In this document: positions 1 to 9,342 of the stretch, in pieces
Numbering within the stretch: the first letter of the stretch is position 1
How the letters are laid out: the number at the start of each line of letters is the position of its first letter
Assembly: GCF_000003195.3 (NCBI RefSeq)
Contig: NC_012872.2
Coordinates: 56,959,695 to 57,023,694, forward strand
DNA: 64,000 nucleotides
Reading direction: 5' to 3'
Source of the DNA: Sorghum bicolor
Lineage: Eukaryota; Streptophyta; Magnoliopsida; Poales; Poaceae
Position numbers and translations under genes: made by a program
The notes under the pieces: model-generated
Database searches by the model: none
What the model was told of the DNA's origin: nothing
The model's input: only the letters and a program-made list of their open reading frames with translations

Positions 1-2841
1 GGCCTGGTACCTCTCCAGCTTCCTTTCTAGACTGTGGCCCACCTTGGCCCAGGTTGGACCCTCCTATTCCCTCATACAGAGTAGCAGATCCCAAGACCAA
101 GTTCATATCGCCTCTCCTGCACGCGGCAGCGGCATGCCACCTTCCCTCTTTCTCGCCTTGCCATCACCATTACTCGTCCGCGGAGCTCGATAGCGCCGGA
201 CACGGGAGAAGTGAGGGAGTGGAGGGAGGCTGTGGGGGGACTCACGAATGGAATAGAACTTACGAGGTGTTAAGATGCAGAGATCAAAGTTTAGAAAGTG
301 TCACATCGAATATTATATAGAGGGTATGGATACTAAAAATAAAATAAATTATAGGAATTGTCAGTAATCTGTAAGACGAGTTCTATCGTTAGGATATGTT
401 TACTATACCACCACATTATCAAATCATGGACTGAGTAGAATCCATCATGCAAAACAGTCTCAATTTGAAATAGCAAATTGATCCTATACGTTTTCAGTAT
501 AGATTAGAAATAGAGTTCATGTACACTCCATACACGTACAAAGTAATAGGGCAAACAAGTGAAGGAAGTAGAATCCAACAAGTCAAATAAAAAAAGAGTT
601 ACAAATCGAATCCAAATCGAATTTTCCTTTGGATTTACCTTTGTTTCTTATATAATAGCAAGTCCTCTCTGCTTAGAGATCCCGTAATCAGCCCCCGAAT
701 CAATCCCATAATCAAATCCATCAGCGCAAAAATCAAAACAAATAAAGCTACTGATTCCCTTGACGAGGATGAAGCTGGAGAGGACCCAAGGACACTGCTG
801 GTTGTCGGCGCGGAGGATCTGCCGGCGTGGCGTAAGAGCACGGTCATGGGCGCCTCACCCAACAGCTCGGTGAGCGGGCTTGCACCGGTGCCGCCTCCAT
901 CAGGTGCGCCCGCACCGGCAGCCAGTCTCCGGTGTGCCTCCGCTCACCCTAGCCAGGCCTGTTCCGCCCATCCATGGAGGAGAGGAGCAGGGATGGTACT
1001 AGCCAGCGATGGAGAGGAATGCACACAGGTGGAGGAGAAGACGAAACAAGTGCGTGCATACTAGATGCGGCGGCGACTGATGAGGAAATATTACACCTAG
1101 GGTTTTATTTTTTTTGGATGAAGCATTATATATCAGTGGGACAGTGGGTTGCAGTTGGGCTGGGCCGGGCCAACACAGACATTTTTGTACCGCCCAAGTT
1201 GCCCAGGCTATTGGCCAGATTCACTCCCACGTCACACCACATGTTGTATTTCAAATACATGCTTAATAGAGTATTTTTCATATTATTTTTTAAGCTAAAA
1301 TTATGGGAAGATCCATTTCATTTTATATTTTTTAGAAATTAAGAATAGGTTCAAAGTTTTTAGACCTAGGTATAGTATTCTCATATTATTGCCACGTTAA
1401 CTTATATTATGAATGATATTGTTATTATAAAATAAGTTATAGCTTTTAAATGTTAACGAAATTGTACAACATAAATGAATATGTATCACGTTGTTGTTTT
1501 TCATTAATCTTTTGTCGTACTTCCTGTTGCAACGCATGGGCAGCGGGCGCGTGTCCTCTTCGTGGCGTGCTTGGCGATGGCGATGATGACCGGGGATAGG
1601 GGTGAGGTTGGATGCGGGGTTGGGAAGCCTGAAGCGAGTCTGCACGAGCAGCGAGCTGGGCATTGGTAGGTGGTGCTGCCGCACTAGGCACAACGCTCAC
1701 ACGACGGTGGTTGCGGGAGAGGTGGCCGAATGGGGATCTTGTAAATTAGGGTTAGGAATTTCAATATATACTCTACACGCTGATGGGCTAAGATGGGCCG
1801 ACTTGGGCTAATTTCTGGTCTGCCACAGCTTGTATTCCTTAGCGGGGCGGGGATGCAGGGAAAGGTACGGGGGACACAGAAACATCTCTGTCCCCGCCAG
1901 ACTCGAGGCAGATTGATTTCTCCCTGTTTCCTTCCGTGTGGGGGCTAAAATCTTCCCATTTTCATCCACTAATAGAGAAATTCTCCATGGGAAATCGGGG
2001 ATCGGGTCCCCGTTGCCATCTTTAGAACTACCCTCTGACCTAGAGTGTCAGCGGGTGAGTAGTTTTTGGAATGGTTCTGGTTGTGGTTGTAGAGGAACTT
2101 GAAGGCCTGAGTGCAAAGTATGTGTTCTTATATTTCACTTTAGTCAAAAGTTGTATAAGTGACAAGTCAATAAACTGTGTGTCTCCGTAGCAACGCATGG
2201 GCATTTTTGCTAGTAAAACTTAATGATGATACATATTTTTTTTTTAAAAAAAAAACTTATTTTCTGCAAGATATCAGACAACGATCTTGTAATATCCAAA
2301 AAAAAGTTTCATCGAGAGAAACAAATTTGGCAAGGTAAAATAATAATTAGAAAACAAGTGTTGATATTTTTCATCCTGCACGTTGGGGGAAAAACTTTGG
2401 ACTTGCGCTCTCTGGTCCGCACGGGCGCGCTGGGAATCTGGTCCCCGGGCGTGGTAATGTGGTTCACGACCAAGGCCGGTGGCGAACACCAACCAAACCA
2501 GGGCCCATGCGAAAATAAGTTCGTTGGTCCAGCCCAACTTAGGTTCGTGGGCCCGTCTGCGTGAAGGGCTAACATGTTCAGGTCCAGTCTGACTTCGGAA
2601 GCTCGGAAATTTTGAAACTAGGAGCGAGGTCTGTAGGCTACTGAGATTTGGCCTGTCCAGTTGCAGCAAAGCCTATCTAGTCTAGCAAACGAAAGAGTTC
2701 CGTTCCCCTCAAAAAAGAAGAAAAGGGAGATCCGTTGGAATTTGAATTTGTTTAGATCAAGTATCATGTCAGCTCGTTATAGATTCGGTTACGAGATAAT
2801 GGGCCAAGTGTGGACATAACACATAAGTACGTACCAACTCA
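1..2841. other. Intergenic region, no supported gene
   Basis: I see no coding region that I can support here. Open frames are short, overlap on both strands and show no recognisable domain. GC-rich patches lie around 100-250, 770-1060 and 1540-1740; the rest is AT-rich. A short stretch at about 1525-1540 (GCAACGCATGGGCA) recurs at 2191-2204, where it precedes a possible Helitron end, so part of this interval may be a decayed Helitron or Helitron-like sequence. Not resolved further. Confidence 0.5.
2186..2214 (+). mobile_element. Possible Helitron 3' terminus
   Basis: The sequence has a short imperfect hairpin (CCGT ... ATGGG) followed by CTAG and then T, which resembles the hairpin plus CTRR end and A/T insertion site of plant Helitrons. 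No matching 5' TC end was located, so the extent of any element is unknown. The call rests on family knowledge of the terminal motif only. Confidence 0.3.
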
Positions 2842-3081
2842 GGCCTTGTTCAGTTCAGGAAGTTTTTTGGTTTTGATTACTGTAGTATTTTCGTTTGTAT
2901 TTGACAAATTTTATCTAAGCACGGACTAACTAGACTTAAAAGATTTATCTCGTAAATTATTTACAAACTATGTAATCAGATTTTATTTTCATCTATATTT
3001 AATGCTTCATGCATGTGTCCAAAGATTCGATGTGACGAAAAATCTTAGAAAATTAGGAAATTTTGGAAACTGAACAAGGCC
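2842..3081 (+). mobile_element. Tourist-like MITE (GGCCTTGTT family)
   Basis: A 240-bp element starting GGCCTTGTTCAGTTC and ending GAACAAGGCC, flanked by TCA on both sides (2839-2841 and 3082-3084). The interior carries the family landmarks found in the other copies: a 'gtagTATTTTCGTTTG' stretch near one end and an 'ATTCGATGTGACG' stretch near the other. It has no coding capacity. The 3-bp duplication is consistent with the PIF/Harbinger class. Confidence 0.8.
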
Positions 3082-3084
3082 TCA

Positions 3085-5031
3085 TTTTGTAAAATTTTTG
3101 TGAGCCCAAAGGTCATGGAATGAGCCCTTTTTTTTCCATCGGCTGGAAAGCTACTAGTACAAGGGAATTGTGCCAGCTGCCAGGTCATACATACTAGAGG
3201 CAGCCTGTTCGTTTGTTTTATAAGTTATATTTTTTTTACTAGATAATAGTATTTTTTTTATAATAAATCAGCGAATAGTATATTCAATTATGTTTTTTTA
3301 GACCGACGAACATGAGCAGTACACGGCTCTATCAACAACCAGCTGGATCATTCATACCACCAGGTCGGCAGTACGTAGCGAGATGATGCCTAGCTAGGGC
3401 GGCGCAATCGGGGATCGATGGCCGGCCGGGGCTCATCCCCATCAATCACACAACGACAGCGACGTCGGGTTACCAGGACTAGTACCGGGTGTGAGCTGGC
3501 TGTAGACGTACGCGCGCGTAGCAGGCAGAGTACAAAACATATATACCCCCTCGGGCAGGGCAAGCTAAGGCACCACATGTACAAGTACTGTAGCCATATG
3601 CGTCGCTTTTGTTGCCAGACGGGCGCCGGCCGCTGTAGGCTTTTCCCATGCATGGCGCGACGGCGGTCCTGGTCCTGGCCCCCAATAATTCACCAGGACA
3701 TGCGTAGTATGCATGCGTCAGGCGTAGTACGTACCGGGCCTGGATAGACGACGGATCGAGGTCGAGGCCCGGCCGAGCACGAGTGGCGCCCCCCTGCCCT
3801 GCCCTGCCCTTGCTTATCTGGTAGTACTACTCTGCTAATTATAACCATTCGCGACCGGCGGACGAATTTCCTGATGATTGGTGATGCCGGGCGCCGTGCC
3901 TGTGATGTGTCACCATTCACCAACACATGCAACACACCGCATGCATGCCTGCTCATACAGATAGATCACTAAAGCAACGTATAACGTCGATTATTATTGG
4001 TTGGATCGTACTAGGATTGGTAGATGCATGGTGGACAAGCAGCTACTACTAATTATAGCATAGCAGTACGTACTCTGATCCGATCCGTCCACTAGAACGG
4101 CGCGTGCGTCTCGTACTCAACCAAAGCGTTGTCCTACTGTGATATCGGCCTCCACTTCCCCGGACTACACACAAGCGTCGCGACTCGTGTCAACCCAGCA
4201 ACAGCTACTCGTGCCCGCCGAGCTCGGGAAAACGACACGCGCCAGCCACAGCCAGGCGAGCGCCAACCGAAAGCGGCGCCGGCGAGCGAGCAGCGTGTCG
4301 CCGCGATCCAATCATCCACGCTGGCAATAGTAGCGACTACTAGTAGCGATCCAATCATCCACGCCGCCTGTGACATGCGAGCCTGGCCGCTGTCCCCTCC
4401 CTGCGTGCCTTTCCAGTTCGCGTCACGTATTACGTACTTGCATTGCTCCCTCCGTTATAAAAAAAATAATAATAATAACGTTTTTTAACTTTTAGATATA
4501 TACTACTCTCTCCGGTCCTGTATAAGTGGTTTCAAGAGGAGAATCACGGAGACTAAGAGTAGAGTTAATTACAGCCGTAGAGAGTAATTAATCCGTACGT
4601 GTCCATTATGTAGCCGTGCCACATAGCCATGCATACAGTCAGCTGAACCATGCATACAGTCAGCTGAACTGACGAAGGGAGTTGGTCCATCGTACTCATA
4701 TCGGGCAAAAATAGCTTCGTTATTCGGCTAAGTAGTAAAACCCGACCATAATTAACTTCGTTATGCTAACTCTCGCCGCTTAAATTGGCCAAATTGAAAA
4801 ATGACCATGCGCCATTTTAAAAAGACCGAAGGAAGTATATTTAACGGTTCGTTTTTATTATTTTTTATAAATTATAAAATAAATAAATTATTAGTAAAAT
4901 ATCTCTAATAAGAAAATAAATCTTAACAAAATATATAATATTTATGAAAAAACAGATAAGATAAATGATCATAAAAAATATATAAAATTCTAAAATGATA
5001 CCTTTTTTCGAGGGAGGAAGGACGAAGGAAG
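3085..5031. other. Intergenic region with small direct repeats
   Basis: No supported gene. Overlapping open frames at 3.4-3.95 and 4.13-4.49 kb occur on both strands and match nothing I know. Two small duplications are visible: GCGATCCAATCATCCACG at 4303-4320 and 4346-4363, and a 21-bp unit in perfect tandem at 4627-4647 and 4648-4668. A Stowaway-like CTCCCTCCGT terminus is present near 4447, and a second similar fragment near 4505, both without a clear partner end. Confidence 0.5.
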
Positions 5032-5034
5032 TAA

Positions 5035-5507
5035 GGTCTTGTTTAGATCCAAAAAGTTTTTGAATTTTGATACTATAGCAATTTCGTTTTTATTTGACAA
5101 ACATTATCTGATTATGGAGTAACTAGTCTTAAAGAATTTGTCTCACAATTTACAGGTAACCTGTGTAATTAGTTTTTGTTCTCATTATATTTAATACTCT
5201 ATGCATAAGCCGTAAAATTCGATGTGATGAGGAATATTAAAAAAAATAATTTTTAGGTGAACTGAAATCTTGTTTAGTTCCGAAAATTTTTCGGTTTTCG
5301 GAACTGTAGCACGTTCGTTTTTATTTGATAAACATTATCCAATCATGGAGTAACTAGGCTTAAAAGATTCATCTCGTGATTTACACATAAACTGTATAAT
5401 TAGTTTTTATTTTCGTTTATATTTAATACTCTATGCATGTGCTAGAAGATTCGATGTGACGAGAAATCTTGAAAAAATTTTGGTTTTTGGATGAAATAAA
5501 CAAGGTC
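5035..5507 (+). mobile_element. Tandem dimer of a Tourist-like MITE
   Basis: Two copies of the GGCCTTGTTTAGTT family lie head to tail (about 5035-5265 and 5266-5507). The outer ends are GGTCTTGTTTAG and AAACAAGGTC, and a single pair of TAA duplications (5032-5034 and 5508-5510) brackets the whole dimer, with no target duplication visible at the internal junction. Each copy has its own 'tcgttttTATTTGA' and 'GATTCGATGTGACG'-like landmarks (slightly diverged). The dimer may have moved as a unit, or the second copy may have arisen by unequal exchange. Confidence 0.75.
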
Positions 5508-5871
5508 TAAGCCGCACCAGCATCGTGGTCCGCCGGGGGGCTGGTACGTCTGACTTTTGGGAGCGGCATGATCGTCTACATCACCCGGCTGGTGATTAGC
5601 ATCTGCGGTGCATGCCAGCCTGGCCATGTAAGCTGGCATACGTGATCCATGAGCTAAACCTGAATTTGTCCCAACTCTAAGGATATTTTGTTTAGGATAT
5701 TAACTCCTTTACTTTTGAGAGACTTAAATAACACTTTTAAAACTCCATTAATGATGTGATGAAGGGTTCTTAGATGAAATGTTAAAATCACGGTCTTCGT
5801 CGATTCGAAAAGAAAAGAAGAATAGTAATGTGACATGACAAAAACCGGTTCAAATCTGATTCAACTGCTTA

Positions 5872-6191
5872 GGACACTCCCAATGCTAGAAACTACGTAT
5901 AGTTTCTATATCCATTAATTTCTATAGACACTATATATAGAAACTATGGTCCCAATAGATAGTTTCTATAGAATATTTTTATATCCAATCACATTCATTC
6001 TCTCTCCATTCTTAGCTAATCATATCACTTCATATCTTCGATTTTGTGTAGACATGATTTCTAACTTAGACCCAGTTTATATGATTTTTACTCTCTCTTC
6101 AATAACTACATTGCCACATCAGCAAAATGCTTAGGTGGCACTGCAATTAATGTCTATAGAAACCACAATGGTTTCTGCGTTGGGAGTGCTC
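5872..6191 (+). mobile_element. MITE with ACTCCCAATGC ends, copy 1
   Basis: A 320-bp element with terminal inverted repeats GGACACTCCCAATGC and GCGTTGGGAGTGCTC, flanked by TTA on each side (5869-5871 and 6192-6194). The subterminal part contains AGTTTCTAT/ATAGAAACT inverted repeats. It has no coding capacity. Related to the copy starting at 6240. Confidence 0.8.
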
Positions 6192-6239
6192 TTACTCAAA
6201 TAGAATCCCTGTTGATTTGCAAGTTGATAAGGGCACTCA

Positions 6240-6808
6240 GGGCACTCCCAATGCTAGAAACTACATGTAGTTTCTATACCTATTAATTTCTATACACACT
6301 ATGCATAGAAACTATGGTCCCAATGGATAGTTTCTATACAATAATTTGTTATCCAATCACATTCACTCTCTCACCATTCTCAACCAATCATATCACTTGG
6401 CCTTGTTTAGTTCCAAAATTTTTGACAAAATGAGCACTGTAGCAATTTCGTTTGTATTTGACAAATATTGTCCAATCATGGACTAACTAGGCTCAAAAGA
6501 TTTGTCTCGTCAATTTCGACCAAACTGTGCAATTAGTTTTTATTTTTATCTATATTTAATACTTCATGCATACATCTAAAGATTCGATGTGACGGAGAAT
6601 CTGAAAAATTTTGCAAAATTTTTGGGGAACTAAACAAGGCCTTAATGTCTTGGATCTCGCGTAGACATGGTTTCTAAGTTAGACCCAGTTTCTATGATTT
6701 TTGCTCTCTCTCTCTTCAATAACTAACTTGCCACATCAGCAAAATGCTTAGGTGGCACCATAATTAATGTCTATAGAAACTATGATGGTTTCTGCATTGG
6801 GAGTGCTC
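6240..6808 (+). mobile_element. MITE with ACTCCCAATGC ends, copy 2, interrupted
   Basis: Same family as 5872-6191, with ends GGGCACTCCCAATGC and GCATTGGGAGTGCTC and TCA flanks (6237-6239 and 6809-6811). It is split by a complete element of the GGCCTTGTTTAGTT family at 6399-6641, so this copy inserted before the inner one. Confidence 0.8.
6399..6641 (+). mobile_element. Tourist-like MITE nested in another MITE
   Basis: A 243-bp member of the GGCCTTGTTTAGTT family with intact ends, lying inside the 6240-6808 element. The uninterrupted sister at 5872-6191 shows the empty site at the matching position. The flank is TT(A)-like but not a perfect 3-bp repeat. Confidence 0.8.
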
Positions 6809-7010
6809 TCACAATGCAAGACTCTATCACAGAGTCTAAGACAATTAATTACATATTATTTATGGTATTTTGCTGATGTGGCAGCATATTTATTGAAGAA
6901 AGAGGTAGAAAAAACAAGACTCCAAGTCTTATTTAGACTCTAAGTCCACATTGTTTAAGATAATAAATAACTTTAGACTCTATGATAGAGTCTGCATTGT
7001 GAGTGCCCTA
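6809..7010 (+). mobile_element. MITE with ACTCACAATGC ends
   Basis: About 200 bp with inverted ends reading CTCTCACAATGC and GCATTGTGAGTGCCC, and nested inverted GACTCTATCA/TGATAGAGTC sequences. It abuts the preceding element directly, so its left terminus is shortened or shared with the end of that element. Related in design to the ACTCCCAATGC family but clearly diverged. Confidence 0.65.
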
Positions 7011-7577
7011 AGGTAAATATCTAGCCCACTCAATGCTAGATGTAACGAGAAGGTTTGACCATCACTTATTGAGAAAGCATCATTTTTTTTGGGTAGAGGG
7101 AGTATGTATCATTCTTTTTTGGACAGATAGAGTATCTTGATACCAAACAACGCTCTATTTTAAAGCCAATCTTAATGGAAATTTATTAATAGTTTTATTG
7201 GTTTTAAATAAGCAGATGTGATACAATATTAATAAAAAATGATATGATAAAAATTTTATGGAATGAAATGAGTCTTATGTGAATAAAATTTGTCTATATT
7301 GTTTTCCATGAAAGTTCTGAAAACAGTGACATGAAAACTAAAGTATAAATAAAAAATACAGATACAACTCACCAAAACATGTGGAGAAAGCACTAGAAAA
7401 TGATCCAAAACATAAAACGTACTGGCATGGCTAGCATCCATGCGAGACTTCAAACTTGCTGCGAAAATCTTTGCGGCGCCGTGGTTTGACGGGTCAAAGA
7501 GTGGAGTAGTGTACCCTGGCTGGCCTAATCTGTCAGGTGACTGATGGCTTGCGGACCCAGCATGTGCGCAGATTCCA

Positions 7578-8042
7578 GGCCTTGTTTACTTTTAAAATTT
7601 TTTGCAAAATAGAAATAATAGTATTTTCGTTTGTATTTGACAAATATTATTTAATTATAGACTAAATAGGCTTAAAAGATTCGTCTCGTCAATTTCGACC
7701 AAATTGTGCAATTAGTTTTAATTTTCATATATATTTAACACTTTACGCATACGTCTAAAGATTCGATGTGATGGGGAATCTGAAATTTTTCAGGAACTTA
7801 GGCCTTGTTTAGTTTGAGAAAAATTTTGGATTTCGCTACTGTAGCACTTTCGTTTGTTTGTGGCAAATATTATCCAATCATAGACTAACTAGGATCAAAA
7901 GATCCGTCTCGCGATTTACAGGTAAACTGTGTAATTAGTTTTTGTTTTCGTCTATATTTAATACTTCATGCATGTGCCGTAAGATTTGATGTGACGGGGA
8001 ATCTTGAAAAATTTTGGCAACTAAACAAGGCCTTAACAAGCC
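7578..8042 (+). mobile_element. Tourist-like MITE interrupted near its 3' end
   Basis: This copy begins GGCCTTGTTTACTT at 7578 and is broken at GGAACTTA (7800) by a second, complete family member (7801-8032). After the inner copy the sequence resumes TTAACAAGCC, so the outer copy ends near 8042. The outer target site was a TTA inside its own terminal inverted repeat. Confidence 0.75.
7801..8032 (+). mobile_element. Tourist-like MITE (inner copy)
   Basis: A 232-bp element with ends GGCCTTGTTTAGTT and AACTAAACAAGGCC and perfect TTA duplications (7798-7800 and 8033-8035). It inserted into the terminal repeat of the copy that surrounds it. Confidence 0.85.
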
Positions 8043-8888
8043 CTAAACATCTATCCAGTCACCCACGTCAAGGCATGAAATCGCCGACCGCAAAGGATCC
8101 GCGCCGAAGCCCGGGGGAATTTGATGAGCAGCGGCAGCTGTATGCGAACCATCAGACGTGGCCAATTTTTGTTTTTTAAAAAATTGCGGAAGGCAACAAC
8201 GAAACCAGCCGCAGCAGCGCAGAATTGCAGGCTGAGATGCGCCGATGCGCGTTGGCCGAGGTCGAGGTCGAGGTCGGCGAATTGTGGCGGGCTGGCGGCA
8301 TGGCAAAAGCTGCTGCTGTTTGCTGCCGGTGGCGGTCCCGAACTCATCCAAACGCCGTGGTGTCATGCTGATGCGCCTTCAGTTATTACTATTCTACTCT
8401 GCTCTGCTGCTCAGCTCACCTTTTTCGTCGTCGTCGATCTTTTTCCTCCGGTTTTCACCGCTTTTACTTTCTACGGACGGAGTACACTCGTACCGCGCCA
8501 GCAGCCATTTCTTCTTTCTTTGACTGCCGCCTTCCTTGCGCTTGCGGCCGCCCCACCCGTTTCTCTTTTGCTCCGCATCGCACCCCTCCTCCATCACTCC
8601 TCGCTCGCTGATCCAGCCATTAATGCCACCACCTGCTATACATCACTACCTTCCTCTTCCTCCCCCCCAGTTTTACTCCCCCAGCTGCTGATCCCCCAAT
8701 CTCTCCTCGCTCTCTGCTGTCCGTCTATCCCCGCGCCGCGCGCGGTTGCTGCCTTGCTGCTGGTACGATCTCTGTCCTGATTCAGAGATTCTAGCCAGGA
8801 CTTGGTGAAGCAGTGCACGATTCGATTCGGTCTCTCAGCTCCGCCGCGGGGGTCTTCTTTTTGCGGTTTCAGGTTCTTTGCTTGTGGG
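8043..8888 (+). promoter_or_regulatory. Upstream region of the receptor-like kinase
   Basis: CT-rich and GC-rich sequence, especially 8400-8760, typical of the promoter and 5' leader of a grass gene. No clear TATA box was identified. Open frames here are shadows of base composition and overlap on both strands. The transcription start is not determined; it must lie upstream of the leader donor site at 8925. Confidence 0.4.
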
Positions 8889-9278
8889 ATGAGTGGAAGG
8901 AAGGACGCCCGGTTGCAGAAAGAGGTAAGCTTTAAACTGTCCTCTCGTTTTATTCCATCGAGCGTTGGGTATCCTGCTGGGATTGGGGGATCACGGGAGG
9001 ATTTGGGGACCTGTTTTCCTCCCCCCCTGGCTGTAGAATTCAGCATCCTGTATATGCATCGATGGAGGAAGAGGGGGCGCAATCTTGGTCACATCTAATA
9101 TCTCTGACGGCAGTTCTTGTAAGGGGTAGAGATTGTTCTTGTTCGTAGGTTGTCTTGATTTGCGGGAGCGGCGCACTCTCCATTTGTTTATCCTCGGAAT
9201 TTTAGCCTCTATACATGACGTTTTAACAGTTTCGTTTGCGTTCTGCAGGGAGAAAACCTCGTCTGCACGTGTTGCTGA
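8889..9278 (+). promoter_or_regulatory. Spliced upstream ORF in the kinase leader
   Basis: An ATG at 8889 opens 12 codons that run to a good donor (AGAG|GTAAGC, exon end 8924). Joining to the acceptor at 9247-9248 (TTCTGCAG) adds nine codons and a TGA ending at 9278, giving a 21-residue peptide that stops 64 nt before the main ATG. If the leader intron is spliced as proposed, this uORF would precede the kinase on the mRNA and could reduce its translation. This is a sequence-based inference; use of the ATG depends on the real transcription start. Confidence 0.5.
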
Positions 9279-9342
9279 TGATCCGTCCCGTGCTGATAAT
9301 ATACAAGCTCGACTGAATCAACTGTTTGAGCCTGACAGCACC

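Noticed and set aside
8121..8780. 219-residue open frame upstream of the kinase
   Set aside because: No domain, low-complexity CT-rich sequence and overlap with frames on the other strand; it fits a promoter and leader of a grass gene.
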